Shown piece by piece: positions 8,492 through 18,148 of a stretch of DNA of 64,000 nucleotides (position 1 is the stretch's first letter; each line of letters opens with the position of its first letter). Location: the NCBI GenBank assembly GCA_963712485.1, contig CAVQID010000056.1, positions 24,311-88,310 of the forward strand. Reading direction: 5' to 3'. The stretch is from JALORV01 sp963712485 (GTDB lineage Bacteria; Pseudomonadota; Gammaproteobacteria; Burkholderiales; Burkholderiaceae_F). Position numbers and translations under genes: made by a program. The notes below the pieces were generated by a model. It made no database searches. It was given only the letters and a program-made list of their open reading frames with translations, and was not told the DNA's origin.

Positions 8492-10822
8492 ATGGACGCC
8501 AGCGTCGTTTCCGCCATCAGCCGCCGCGCACTGCGCGTGCGTGGCCAGGTTCAGGGCGTCGGTTTCCGGCCGTTCGTCTTTCGGCTCGCGCATGACCTCG
8601 CGCTGTCGGGTCGCGTTCTGAACGATGGCGCCGGGGTCCGCATCGAGGTCCAGGGTCCGGACGCGCAGCTCGACGCGTTTGCCGCGCGGCTCGCGCTCGA
8701 GGTGCCGCGCCTTGCCCGCATCGACGCGGTCGACTCCCGGTCGGCCTCACCACTCATCGATGAGCGCGCGTTCATCATCGATGCAAGCGCCGGCGGTCCG
8801 GTCTCGACCGGGGTCACGCCCGACTCGGCACCCTGCCTTGACTGCATCGCCGAGCTGTTCGACACCAACGATCGTCGCTGGCGCTACGCGTTCACCAACT
8901 GCACGAATTGCGGGCCGCGCTACACCATCACCGGCGCGCTGCCTTATGACCGTCCGAACACCAGCATGGCCGAGTTTCGGCAATGTCCGGCGTGCCAGCG
9001 CGAATACGACGACCCACAGGATCGGCGCTTCCATGCGCAGCCGAACGCGTGCCCGGTTTGCGGGCCGCGTCTGGCGCTTTGGGATATCGATGGAGAGCCG
9101 CTGACGGTCAACGACCCGATCGCCGCCGTTGTCGAGCGGCTGCGCGACGGCGAGATCGTCGCCATCAAGGCCCTCGGCGGATTCCAGCTCGCCTGCGATG
9201 CGCGCAATGTCGCGACCGTAGCGCGACTGCGCGAACGCAAGTCGCGCGAGGAAAAGCCGTTCGCGATCATGGTGGCGAACACGGCTTCTGCCGCGACGTT
9301 CGCGGCGGTCGGCGCCACCGAGCGCGAGTTGCTCGAGTCACCCGAGCGGCCGATCGTGCTGCTCGACCAACTGCGCGGCCGCGCCTTGCTGCCGGGAATC
9401 GCCCCCGGAATGACGACTCTGGGCATCATGTTGCCCTCGTCGCCGCTGCACCTGCTGCTCTTTCACGAAGCGGCCGGCCGCCCCGGCGGGAGCGCATGGC
9501 TCGACGAGCCGCAGGCGCTCGCGCTGGTGATGACGAGCGCGAATCCCGGCGGCGAGCCGCTGGTCGTCGACAACGACGAGGCGGTGCGACGACTCGGCGG
9601 CATCGCCGACGCGCTGCTGGTGCACGATCGCAATGTCCTGATTCGTGTCGACGACAGTGTCGTGCGCGTCGCCGCGACCGGCGTGCCCACACCGGCGTTC
9701 ATTCGCCGTGCGCGGGGCTACACACCGTTGGCGATCCGGCTCGCCGACGACGGACCGGCAGTACTGGCGGTAGGCGCCTTCCTGAAGAACACGGTCTGCG
9801 TCACCCGCGGCAATGAAGCATTCCTGTCGCAGCACATCGGCTCGCTCGACAACGCACCGACCTGCAGCGCGCTGGACGAGGCGGTCGAACATCTGTGCGC
9901 GGTGCTCGACATCGCACCCCAGGCGGTCGTGCACGACCTGCATCCCGATTTCTACAGCACGCGCTTTGCGGCGCGCTTCGCGCACGAACACGGGCTTCCG
10001 CTCGCCGGTGTGCAGCATCATCACGCCCACATCGCCGCGGTCCTGGCGGAGCATGGCCGGCGCGGTCCGGTGCTGGGCCTCGCGCTCGACGGTGTCGGCC
10101 TCGGCGACGACGGCAACGCGTGGGGTGGCGAGCTGCTCAGCGTCGACGGCGCCCACTTCGCTCGCGTCGGCCACCTGCGCGAGATCGCGCTGCCGGGCGG
10201 CGACCGCGCCGCGCGCGAGCCTTGGCGGATGGCAGCTGCGGTGCTGCACGCGCTCGGGCGCGGCGACGATCTCGGACGACGCTTCAACCAGCCCGCGGTG
10301 GCGACCGTGCGGCAGATGCTGGCGCGCGACGTGAATTGCCCGCGCACCAGCAGCATGGGACGCTGGTTCGACGCAGCTGCCGGGTTGCTCGGCGTGCGCG
10401 AAGTGCAGGCGTTCGAAGGCCAGGCGCCGATGCTGCTCGAAGGGCTCGCAGCGCGCCACGGCCCCGTCGAGGCTCTGCCCAACGGTTACCGTCTGGAAAC
10501 TGGTGTGCTCGACTTGCTGCCCCTGCTGGAGCGCCTCGCCGACGAATCCGATACGGCGCGTGGCGCTGCCGTGTTCCATGCCACGCTGATCGACGCACTG
10601 GCCGACTGGTGCATCGAGCAGGCACGGTCGCAGCGCTTGTCAACCGTCGTGTTCGGCGGCGGCTGCTTCAACAACCGTCTCCTTTCCGATGGGCTGCGCC
10701 GTTGTCTCCTCGCAAATCAGCTCGATGTGCTTGAAGCACGGCAGGCGCCGCCAAACGATGGTGGACTGAGCCTCGGGCAGGCATGGATCGGCCGGCTGAT
10801 CGCGTCCGCGCCGCTCAACTAA
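8492..10822 (+). CDS. hypF: Carbamoyltransferase HypF
   Basis: Makes the active-site cyanide precursor: carbamoyl phosphate is converted through carbamoyl-AMP to thiocarboxamide on HypE. The 776 residues show the full domain order: acylphosphatase domain (residues about 10-100, GQVQGVGFRPFVFRLA), two zinc-finger stretches (CLDCIAELF, CTNCGPRY, CPACQREY, CPVCGPR), YrdC-like domain (IVAIKALGGFQLACDA), and a C-terminal Kae1-like domain with HHHAHIAAVLAEHG and VFGGGCFNNRLL. Length and motifs are typical and the frame is intact over 2.3 kb. Confidence 0.97.
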   Translation: MDASVVSAISRRALRVRGQVQGVGFRPFVFRLAHDLALSGRVLNDGAGVRIEVQGPDAQLDAFAARLALEVPRLARIDAVDSRSASPLIDERAFIIDASAGGPVSTGVTPDSAPCLDCIAELFDTNDRRWRYAFTNCTNCGPRYTITGALPYDRPNTSMAEFRQCPACQREYDDPQDRRFHAQPNACPVCGPRLALWDIDGEPLTVNDPIAAVVERLRDGEIVAIKALGGFQLACDARNVATVARLRERKSREEKPFAIMVANTASAATFAAVGATERELLESPERPIVLLDQLRGRALLPGIAPGMTTLGIMLPSSPLHLLLFHEAAGRPGGSAWLDEPQALALVMTSANPGGEPLVVDNDEAVRRLGGIADALLVHDRNVLIRVDDSVVRVAATGVPTPAFIRRARGYTPLAIRLADDGPAVLAVGAFLKNTVCVTRGNEAFLSQHIGSLDNAPTCSALDEAVEHLCAVLDIAPQAVVHDLHPDFYSTRFAARFAHEHGLPLAGVQHHHAHIAAVLAEHGRRGPVLGLALDGVGLGDDGNAWGGELLSVDGAHFARVGHLREIALPGGDRAAREPWRMAAAVLHALGRGDDLGRRFNQPAVATVRQMLARDVNCPRTSSMGRWFDAAAGLLGVREVQAFEGQAPMLLEGLAARHGPVEALPNGYRLETGVLDLLPLLERLADESDTARGAAVFHATLIDALADWCIEQARSQRLSTVVFGGGCFNNRLLSDGLRRCLLANQLDVLEARQAPPNDGGLSLGQAWIGRLIASAPLN

Positions 10823-10831
10823 GGAACAACG

Positions 10832-11062
10832 ATGTGTCTCGCCCTGCCCGCCCGTATTGTTGAGCTGCTGCCCGCCTCGGAAGGCATGATCGATCTCGGC
10901 GGCGTGCGCAAGCGCATCTCGCTCGAACTGGTGGCCGACGTGCAGCCGGGCGACTACGTCATCGTGCACGTCGGTTACGCGCTGCAGAAACTGGATCCGG
11001 CCGAGGCCGAACGCACGCTCGCGCTCTTCGCCGAAGCCGGCCTGACGGACAGTGCCGCATGA
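10832..11062 (+). CDS. hypC: Hydrogenase maturation chaperone HypC
   Basis: Chaperone that with HypD carries the Fe(CN)2CO unit to the large-subunit precursor. It has 76 residues starting MCLALPARIVEL with the essential Cys2, and the ribosome site AAGGAAC lies just upstream. It overlaps hypD by 4 bp (ATGA at 11059-11062), consistent with a stoichiometric HypCD complex. Confidence 0.96.
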   Translation: MCLALPARIVELLPASEGMIDLGGVRKRISLELVADVQPGDYVIVHVGYALQKLDPAEAERTLALFAEAGLTDSAA

Positions 11063-12198
11063 AGTACATCGACGAATTCCGCGATGGCGAGCTGGCGCGC
11101 CGCATCGCCGCGCGCATTCGCGCGGAAGCCCGCCCGGAGCGCAGCTACAACCTGATGGAGTTCTGCGGCGGGCACACGCACGCGATTTCGCGTTACGGCA
11201 TCAAGGACCTGCTGCCGGTGAACGTCGCCATGATCCACGGCCCCGGGTGCCCGGTATGCGTGCTGCCGATTGGACGCATCGACAACGCCATCGAACTGGC
11301 GACCCGGCACGGTGCCATCGTCTGCACCTACGCCGACACGATGCGCGTGCCCGCCTCTGGCGGGCTTTCGCTGATCAAGGCGAAGGCGCGCGGCGCGGAC
11401 ATCCGCATGGTGTATTCGGCGATCGACGCACTCAGGATCGCCCAGGACAATCCGGCGCGGCAGGTCGTGTTCTTCGCGATCGGATTCGAGACGACGACCC
11501 CACCGACCGCAATCATCATCCGGCAGGCGCAAACGCTTGGGCTGGCCAACTTCACGGTGTTCTGCAATCACGTGCTGACTCCGGCTGCGATCACGCACAT
11601 CCTCGAATCGCCCGAAGTCCGCGATCTCGGCATCGTGCCGCTCGACGGTTTCATCGGACCGGCACACGTCAGCACGGTGATCGGCAGCCAGCCGTATGAA
11701 TACTTCGCTGAGGAATACCAGCGTCCGGTCGTCATCGCCGGCTTCGAGCCTCTCGACGTGATGCAGGCGATCCTGATGCTGGTGCGGCAGCTGAACGAGG
11801 GTCGTGCCGAGGTCGAGAACGAGTTCACGCGCGCAGTCACGCGCGCAGGCAACGAGAAGGCGAAGTCGCTCGTCGCCGAGGTATTCGAGCTGCGCCGCTC
11901 GTTCGAATGGCGCGGGCTGGGCGAGGTGCCCTACTCGGCGCTGCGCATCAAGGAAGCGTACGCCGACTTCGACGCGGAGCGGCGCTTCGACATTCCATAT
12001 CGCTCGGTGGCCGACAACAAGGCCTGCGAATGCGGCGCCATCCTGCGCGGCGTGAAGAAGCCGACCGACTGCAAGGTCTTCGGCACCGTGTGCACACCCG
12101 AGAACCCGATCGGCTCGTGCATGGTGAGCTCCGAAGGCGCCTGTGCCGCGCACTACACGTACGGCCGCTTCAAGGACATCGAAGTGCGCGCAGCCTGA
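11059..12198 (+). CDS. hypD: Hydrogenase maturation protein HypD
   Basis: Iron-sulfur scaffold on which Fe receives CN and CO. It has 379 residues with the conserved MEFCGGHTHAISRYG, HGPGCPVCVLPIGRID, FAIGFETTTPPTA and GFIGPAHVSTVIG blocks. The C-terminal Cys set (CECGAILRG, CKVFGTVCTPENPIGSCMVSSEGAC) would ligate the [4Fe-4S] cluster. Translational overlap with hypC is visible. Confidence 0.97.
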   Translation: MKYIDEFRDGELARRIAARIRAEARPERSYNLMEFCGGHTHAISRYGIKDLLPVNVAMIHGPGCPVCVLPIGRIDNAIELATRHGAIVCTYADTMRVPASGGLSLIKAKARGADIRMVYSAIDALRIAQDNPARQVVFFAIGFETTTPPTAIIIRQAQTLGLANFTVFCNHVLTPAAITHILESPEVRDLGIVPLDGFIGPAHVSTVIGSQPYEYFAEEYQRPVVIAGFEPLDVMQAILMLVRQLNEGRAEVENEFTRAVTRAGNEKAKSLVAEVFELRRSFEWRGLGEVPYSALRIKEAYADFDAERRFDIPYRSVADNKACECGAILRGVKKPTDCKVFGTVCTPENPIGSCMVSSEGACAAHYTYGRFKDIEVRAA

Positions 12199-12214
12199 TG
12201 CACGAGCGAAGCCG

Positions 12215-13264
12215 ATGACCAAGGTACGCAGCGACTACGTCCGGCCGGTCGATTTCAAGCACGGCCGCGTCGACATGACGCACGGCGGCGGCGGCCGCGC
12301 GATGGCGCAGCTGATCGAGGAGCTGTTCGCGCGCGCCTTTTCCAACGAGTGGCTGGCACAGGGCAACGACAACGCGCTGTTCACGGTGCCGGCCGGCCGC
12401 ATGGTTATGGCGACCGACAGCCACGTCGTCTCGCCGCTCGAATTTCCGGGCGGCGACATCGGCTGCCTTGCGGTGCACGGCACGATCAACGACGTCGCGA
12501 TGGCCGGCGCGCGGCCGCTGTACCTGGCGGCCGGCTTCATCCTCGAGGAAGGATTCCCGCTGTCGACTTTGAAGCGCATCGTCGAGTCGATGGCCGCGGC
12601 GTCCCGCGAAGCCGGCGTGCCGGTCGTCACCGGCGACACCAAGGTGGTCGAGCAGGGCAAGGGCGACGGCCTCTTCATCACGACGACCGGCATCGGCGTG
12701 GTGCCGCCCGGCGTGGAGATCTCGGGCGACCGCGCGCGTCCGGGTGATGCGATTCTGCTGTCGGGAACCATCGGCGACCACGGCGTCGCGATCATGTCGC
12801 TGCGCGAAAACCTGACGTTTGAAACGACGATCCGATCCGACACGGCGGCGTTGCACGGGCTCGTGGCCGCGATGATCGATGCGGTGCCGACGATCCGCTG
12901 CCTGCGCGACCCGACCCGCGGCGGCCTCGGCACGACGCTCAATGAGTTCGCGCGCCAGTCCGGCGTCGGCATGCTGATCCACGAAGCGAAGATCCCGGTA
13001 CGCGCGGAAGTCAACGCCGCCTGCGAATTCCTCGGCCTCGACCCGCTCTATGTGGCCAATGAAGGCAAGCTGATCGCCATCTGTCCACCGGAAGACGCGG
13101 ATCGCCTGCTTGCCGCAATGCGCGCCCACGCGCACGGCACGGATGCGGCCATCATCGGCGCGGTGATCACCGATGCGCATGGCTTCGTGCAGATGGAGAC
13201 GAGCTTCGGCGGGCGGCGCGTCGTCGACTGGCTCACCGGCGAGCAGCTGCCGCGCATCTGCTGA
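12215..13264 (+). CDS. hypE: Hydrogenase maturation protein HypE
   Basis: Dehydrates the thiocarboxamide supplied by HypF to a thiocyanate on its own C-terminal cysteine. The C-terminus is the expected PRIC. The ATP-binding N-terminal part has MTHGGGGRAMAQLIEE and the PurM-like core has RDPTRGGLGTTLNEFA. The start was placed at ATG 12215 (MTKVRSDYVRP) because the upstream in-frame extension lies inside hypD. It gives 349 residues, the usual length. Confidence 0.97.
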   Translation: MTKVRSDYVRPVDFKHGRVDMTHGGGGRAMAQLIEELFARAFSNEWLAQGNDNALFTVPAGRMVMATDSHVVSPLEFPGGDIGCLAVHGTINDVAMAGARPLYLAAGFILEEGFPLSTLKRIVESMAAASREAGVPVVTGDTKVVEQGKGDGLFITTTGIGVVPPGVEISGDRARPGDAILLSGTIGDHGVAIMSLRENLTFETTIRSDTAALHGLVAAMIDAVPTIRCLRDPTRGGLGTTLNEFARQSGVGMLIHEAKIPVRAEVNAACEFLGLDPLYVANEGKLIAICPPEDADRLLAAMRAHAHGTDAAIIGAVITDAHGFVQMETSFGGRRVVDWLTGEQLPRIC

Positions 13265-13271
13265 CACCGCC

Positions 13272-15011
13272 GTGCGCATCCTGCTGCTCGCGCACTCCTT
13301 CAACAGCCTGACGCAGCGGCTCTGGGTCGAGCTCGAGGACTGGGGCCACGAGCTTTCGCTCGAACTCGACGTCAACGACGCCGTCACGATGGACGCCGTA
13401 GAGCGCCATGCGCCCGATGTCGTCATCGCACCGTTCCTCAAGCGCGCGATCCCGGAGGCGGTCTGGCGGCAGGTGCGCTGCCTCGTGGTCCACCCGGGCA
13501 TCGTCGGCGATCGCGGGCCTTCGGCGCTCGACTGGGCCGTGCAGGAGGGCGCGGCGCGCTGGGGCGTCACCGTGCTGCAGGCAAACGCCGACATGGACGC
13601 CGGCGACATCTGGGCCAGCACCGAATTCGACATGCGAGCTGCCAGCAAGGGCAGCCTGTATCGCAACGAGGTCACGGAGGCCGCCGTGGCTGCGGTGCAA
13701 ACCGCGTTGGACCGGCTGCAGAGCGGTAAGGCACCGACGCCGGGCGCTGCAATTGCGTCGGCGCGTGGCCGGTGGCGACCGCTGATGCGGCAGGCCGACC
13801 GCGCAATCGACTGGCAGCGCGACCCCACTGAGCAGATCCTGCGGAAGCTGCGTGCCGCCGACGGGGTCCCCGGCGTCGCCGACGAGATCCTCGGCCTGAA
13901 GGTTCACTGCTACGACGCCCATCGCGAGGGAACGCTGCGCGGTGAGGCCGGTGCCATCGTCGCCCAGCGCAGTGGCGCGATCTGCCGGGCGACCGTCGAC
14001 GGTGCCGTGTGGATCACGCACCTGAAGGCCTCGCTCGACATCGAACAACCGTTCAAGCTACCGGCCGCCATGGTGCTCGGCGCACGACTCGATACGGTCC
14101 CCGAGGTTGCCGTCGGGGCCGGCGCCGCCACGGACACGTGGAACGACATCCGATACGAAGAGCGCGGCGCAGTCGGCATCCTGCATTTCGGCTTCTACAA
14201 CGGTGCGATGTCCACCGCGCAGTGCGAGCGCCTGGCCACGGCCTATCGTGCCGCGTGCCGCCGACCGACGCGCGCGATCGTGCTCGCCGGCGGACCCGAT
14301 TTCTGGAGCAACGGTCTCCATTTGAACGTCATCGAGGCTTCCGCGCATCCCGCCGAGGAATCCTGGCGCAACATCAATGCGATCGATGACTTCGCGCTTG
14401 CCGTCCTCACGACCGACACGCACCTGACGGTCTCGGCGCTGCGCGGCAACGCCGGCGCAGGCGGCGTCTTCCTTGCATTGGCGGCCGATCGGGTCGTCGC
14501 GCGCAGCGGCATCGTCCTGAACCCGCATTACAGGGGTATGGGCAACCTCTATGGTTCCGAATACTGGACTTACCTTCTGCCGCGGCGCGTCGGTGCGGCA
14601 GGCGCCCGCACGATCACCGAGGCGCGCTTGCCGATCGGCACCGCGGCCGCCCAGCGTATCGGCCTGATCGACGACCATTACGGCAGCTCTCCACATGACT
14701 TTCTGGAACGCACGATTGCGGCGGCACACGAACTTGCCGGCGATGCGTTCGACGCGCGACTCCGCGCCAAGCGCGATCGACGCGCCACCGACGAAGCGGC
14801 AAAGCCGCTCGCCGCGTACCGGGCCGAGGAACTGGAGAGAATGCGACTGAACTTTTTCGGCTTTGATTCGAGTTATCACGTCGCACGGCACAACTTCGTG
14901 CGCAAGGTGGCGAAGGCACGTACGCCGTCGTTCCTGGCACGTCATCGCGGCCCTGCACCGTCGTCCAGCCGGCGATCCGCCAAGGACACGGCGCCCGCTG
15001 CGAAAACCTGA
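13272..15011 (+). CDS. hypX: HypX/HoxX, CO-ligand synthesis protein
   Basis: Two-domain enzyme reported to make the hydrogenase CO ligand from a one-carbon folate through formyl-CoA under aerobic conditions. The N-terminal formyltransferase-like half shows VVHPGIVGDRGPSALDW and NADMDAGDIW. The C-terminal enoyl-CoA-hydratase-like half shows VSALRGNAGAGGVFLALAAD and the following YRGMGNLYGSEYWTYLLP. The start chosen is GTG at 13272, 7 bp after hypE (VRILLLAHSFNSLTQ); it gives 579 residues, the family length. Its presence points to hydrogenase maturation in air. It is the last hyp gene; no hoxABCJ sensor genes follow. Confidence 0.95.
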   Translation: MRILLLAHSFNSLTQRLWVELEDWGHELSLELDVNDAVTMDAVERHAPDVVIAPFLKRAIPEAVWRQVRCLVVHPGIVGDRGPSALDWAVQEGAARWGVTVLQANADMDAGDIWASTEFDMRAASKGSLYRNEVTEAAVAAVQTALDRLQSGKAPTPGAAIASARGRWRPLMRQADRAIDWQRDPTEQILRKLRAADGVPGVADEILGLKVHCYDAHREGTLRGEAGAIVAQRSGAICRATVDGAVWITHLKASLDIEQPFKLPAAMVLGARLDTVPEVAVGAGAATDTWNDIRYEERGAVGILHFGFYNGAMSTAQCERLATAYRAACRRPTRAIVLAGGPDFWSNGLHLNVIEASAHPAEESWRNINAIDDFALAVLTTDTHLTVSALRGNAGAGGVFLALAADRVVARSGIVLNPHYRGMGNLYGSEYWTYLLPRRVGAAGARTITEARLPIGTAAAQRIGLIDDHYGSSPHDFLERTIAAAHELAGDAFDARLRAKRDRRATDEAAKPLAAYRAEELERMRLNFFGFDSSYHVARHNFVRKVAKARTPSFLARHRGPAPSSSRRSAKDTAPAAKT

Positions 15012-15097
15012 GGTCGCTGGGCCCGACGTTCCGTCATCCGGCCGTCAGAAGGCGGGTGATGACGCCCGTTTGATCACCACCCGGTTGCTCTGACGCA

Positions 15098-15115
15098 AGC
15101 CCGCTGCGGCGGGCT
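15098..15115. terminator. Short GC hairpin after hypX
   Basis: AGCCCGC (15098-15104) and GCGGGCT (15109-15115) form a 7-bp stem with a 4-base loop between hypX and the V/A-ATPase operon. No T-run follows, so it is only a weak candidate terminator for the hydrogenase operon. A second imperfect pair, GGTGAT (15055-15060) and ATCACC (15073-15078), lies just before it. Confidence 0.35.
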
Positions 15116-15189
15116 CCTCGTATAACAGGCAAGCCAGAGCACAGGGTCGGCCAGCTCGTCCTTCCGGCCCCTGCGCCAGAGGGCAAGCC

Positions 15190-15537
15190 ATGTCAGCGCC
15201 AATTGTTACCACGTCGGCCGTCCATGTGGATGAAGCGATCGTGCGGGTCCTGCAAGCCGAGCAGGCGGCTCGCGCCGCAGTGGATCAGTACGGCTCCGAA
15301 GCCGAGCAGATCCGCGAGAGCGCGCGCCTGCGCGCACGGGCGATCGCCGAACGCGGCGCGGAGCGCGTCGCCCGCGTACACCGATGGACCGACGCTGCGA
15401 TCCGCGAACGCGTCGAGGCGTTGGCCCGCGAGCGCGCCACGCTGAAGGCGCCCGATGCGCCCGATGCGGCCGAGCCCGAACGGATCGCCGGCGCGCTCGA
15501 GCGACTCGCCGCCGAACTCACCGGCGCCACGCCATGA
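15190..15537 (+). CDS. V/A-type ATPase peripheral stalk subunit (G/H)
   Basis: First gene of the V/A-ATPase operon. The 115-residue product is charged, Ala/Arg/Glu-rich and predicted coiled coil over residues 15-85 (EQAARAAVDQYGSEAEQIRE and onward), as expected of subunit G/H (AhaH), which pairs with subunit E in the outer stalk. There is no sequence motif beyond coil pattern; the assignment rests on size, composition and first place in the operon. It overlaps the next gene by 4 bp (ATGA). Confidence 0.75.
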   Translation: MSAPIVTTSAVHVDEAIVRVLQAEQAARAAVDQYGSEAEQIRESARLRARAIAERGAERVARVHRWTDAAIRERVEALARERATLKAPDAPDAAEPERIAGALERLAAELTGATP

Positions 15538-16349
15538 TTTCCGGACTGCCGCTCGACTACGGCTACGCGCGCGTGGCCGGTCGCCTGGCACAGCGTCCGG
15601 ATGAACGACTGTGGCTGCAGCTGCGCTCGGCGCGCAGCGTCCCGTCCGTGCTCGAAGCCGTACGCGCCTCATCTGCCGCATCGACGGTCTCCGGGATTGC
15701 CCTCACCGGAGACGCGGACGCGATTGAACTGGCGTTCCGCCAGCAGTTCCGCACACGTGTCGAGGAGGTCGCCGCGTGGTCCCCGGATCCGTGGCGCCCC
15801 GCTCTGCTTTACACGCGTCATCTGATCGATCTGCCGGCGCTGCTGCACCTGCTGAGGGACGAAGCGCCACCGCGCTGGATCGCCGTCGATCCGGCGCTGG
15901 CCGGCTACGCGCACGGCTCCCGCGCGAGCCGCCGCAGCGCGCTCGCGGCGGGGCCGTTGCACGCGATCGCGTCGGCACTGGACAACGCCGGGAAGGAGAA
16001 CGCCGCGCAGAAAGTTTCGCGCGGCGCCGCGGCGCCAGCGCTGCATCACGCATTGTCGGGCTGGGAAGCGCAGTGGCGCGCGCTCTGGCCGAGCGCGGAC
16101 GATGACACGATCGCCCGGCTCGACGACCTGGCGCACCTGCTGCGGCGCCATGCGATCCACTTCGGCCTGCTCGCCATGAACGACACGCTGTCCGCGCGGC
16201 AGAGCCTGGCGACGCGGCTGCTCGCGCTGCTTCACCGTGCGACCGCGCAGCCCGCGGCACTCTTCGCCTATCTCGCGCTCTTCGCCATCGACCTGGAGCG
16301 ATTGCGCAGCGAGTTCGTCATACGCGCGCGGCTCGGAGCTGCGACATGA
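15534..16349 (+). CDS. V/A-type ATPase subunit C (d-like)
   Basis: Protein of 271 residues, mostly helical and soluble, fitting V/A-ATPase subunit C (Vma6/NtpC), the funnel that joins the central stalk to the membrane ring. Conserved pieces include LDYGYARVAGRLAQRP near the N-terminus and RHLIDLPALLHLLRDEAP mid-protein. The start at 15534 is coupled to the preceding stop. This gene lies before subunit I, unlike the Thermus or Enterococcus order, where it follows the proteolipid. Confidence 0.8.
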   Translation: MISGLPLDYGYARVAGRLAQRPDERLWLQLRSARSVPSVLEAVRASSAASTVSGIALTGDADAIELAFRQQFRTRVEEVAAWSPDPWRPALLYTRHLIDLPALLHLLRDEAPPRWIAVDPALAGYAHGSRASRRSALAAGPLHAIASALDNAGKENAAQKVSRGAAAPALHHALSGWEAQWRALWPSADDDTIARLDDLAHLLRRHAIHFGLLAMNDTLSARQSLATRLLALLHRATAQPAALFAYLALFAIDLERLRSEFVIRARLGAAT

Positions 16350-18139
16350 TCCGACCGCAGCCCTGCTCGTGGTTCGAGATCATGGTTGCGCGCGAGGACG
16401 CTTTCATCGTGCTCGAGGCGCTGGCGGCCGCCGGATGCATCGAAGTGGAATGGCACCAGGCCGAGCCGCCCGCCACGCCGCAGGATCTGCTCAAGGTCTA
16501 CAGCGGCCTGACGCGCAAATACATGCCGTACTGGCCCGCGCCGGCGACGACGCTGGAAGCCGAGCGACGCGCGCCCGTCGATGCGCTGGCGAGCGGCGTC
16601 GATACGCTGAAGGCCTGGGCGGCCGCTGCGGACGAGCCGATCGCGCGCCTGCAGATGGCCGAGGCACAGGCCGCCGAGCTCGCGCTCGCCGAGACCGCCC
16701 TGCGCGAGTTGGCGGATAGCAGCATCGACTTCTCTGCTCTCGCCCGGGCGCAGCACGGGGTCACCGCAGCGCTCTTTGCACTTCCGCTCGGCGTCGAGGT
16801 CGATGTGCCGGACAACACGATCAGCCGCTCTGCGGCACTCGCGACGGAGCGCCTCATGCTGGTGATCGGGCCGCCGGAAGCGATCGACCAGCTGGGTCGA
16901 TCGGTGGCCGAGGTCAATGGCCGACGCGCCCGTTTCCCCGACTGGCTGCAGCCGCGTGCGCAGGCCAACCTGGCGCTGGTGGCGCAGCGTCGTGTTGAGT
17001 GCATGTCGGCGATCGACGCTCTGCGCCGCGAAATCGACGCACTTGCCAGACAGCATGACGTGGCGCGCGCGCTCGGCGTGATTGCACGCGCGACATGGTG
17101 CATCGAGCACGGCGGTGCGATCGATCAGGGCGACGTCTTTGCGCGCATTACCGGCTGGACCGGCGATCGTCAGCGCATCGTGCATGGGCTCGAGGCAAGC
17201 GATGCGCGAGCACTGGTCGCCTTCCCGCGTCCCCCGCGCGGACTGCGCGCGCCGCTCATCCTGCGCAATCCATGGTGGGCGCAGCCGTTCGAGGTGTTCA
17301 CCAGGCTGGTCGGGATGCCGGGCGCAAGCGGCGCCGATCCGAGCGTGCTGCTCGCCTTCGCGGTGCCGCTGATGTTCGGCTACATGTTCGGCGATGTCGG
17401 ACAGGGACTGGTGCTCGCCGCGGCCGGCTGGCTGCTGCGCAAGCGCATGCCGGTGCTGCGGCTGCTGGTTCCCGGTGGCCTGGCCGCGGCGGGCTTTGGC
17501 CTGGTGTTCGGCTCGGTATTCACCCTGGAGCATGTGATCGCGCCCTGGTGGCTGCACCCGATCGAGCACCCGTTGCCCGTGCTGATGGCGCCGATCGTCG
17601 CCGGCGCAGCCCTGCTCGCCATCGGCCTGCTGATCGGCGCGCTCGAAGCGTGGTGGGAGGGCGCGCTCGACCGCTGGATGCGTGAGGATGCGCCGGTGCT
17701 GCTGACTTATGTCGGCGCGCTCGCTGGCTTCGTCCATCCAGCGCTGTGGTGGCTCGTGCCCGTCGGCATCGGCTGGGCCGTCGCCGCAGCGGCGCTCGAT
17801 CGGCACACGATCGGCGCTGCGTTCGGCGCACTCGGCGCACTGGTCGAGCACACGCTGCAGCTGCTGATCAACACGCTGTCATTCGCGCGGGTCGGCGCGT
17901 TCGCGCTGGCGCACGCCGGCCTGTCGTCGGCCGTCGTCGCGCTGGCCGATGCAACGGGAAATGCCGTGCTCTACGGCCTCGTGCTCGTGCTGGGCAACGT
18001 GCTGATCCTGGTCGTCGAAGGACTGGTTGTTTCGATCCAGACCACACGGCTCGTGCTGTTCGAGTTCTTCACGCGTTTCTTTCGCGCCGAGGGTCGGGAA
18101 TTCCGTCCCCTCGCCGCTCCACCCGTCACCCTGAACTGA
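16346..18139 (+). CDS. V/A-type ATPase membrane subunit I (a)
   Basis: Stator and ion-channel subunit, 597 residues: a soluble half (1 to about 320) followed by about seven membrane helices. The membrane half opens with VPLMFGYMFGDVGQGLVLAA, the family hallmark, and holds the late helix with HTLQLLINTLSFARVGAFAL, whose Arg is the expected essential channel residue. The start overlaps the subunit C stop by 4 bp. Confidence 0.93.
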   Translation: MIRPQPCSWFEIMVAREDAFIVLEALAAAGCIEVEWHQAEPPATPQDLLKVYSGLTRKYMPYWPAPATTLEAERRAPVDALASGVDTLKAWAAAADEPIARLQMAEAQAAELALAETALRELADSSIDFSALARAQHGVTAALFALPLGVEVDVPDNTISRSAALATERLMLVIGPPEAIDQLGRSVAEVNGRRARFPDWLQPRAQANLALVAQRRVECMSAIDALRREIDALARQHDVARALGVIARATWCIEHGGAIDQGDVFARITGWTGDRQRIVHGLEASDARALVAFPRPPRGLRAPLILRNPWWAQPFEVFTRLVGMPGASGADPSVLLAFAVPLMFGYMFGDVGQGLVLAAAGWLLRKRMPVLRLLVPGGLAAAGFGLVFGSVFTLEHVIAPWWLHPIEHPLPVLMAPIVAGAALLAIGLLIGALEAWWEGALDRWMREDAPVLLTYVGALAGFVHPALWWLVPVGIGWAVAAAALDRHTIGAAFGALGALVEHTLQLLINTLSFARVGAFALAHAGLSSAVVALADATGNAVLYGLVLVLGNVLILVVEGLVVSIQTTRLVLFEFFTRFFRAEGREFRPLAAPPVTLN

Positions 18140-18148
18140 GGAATCGTC

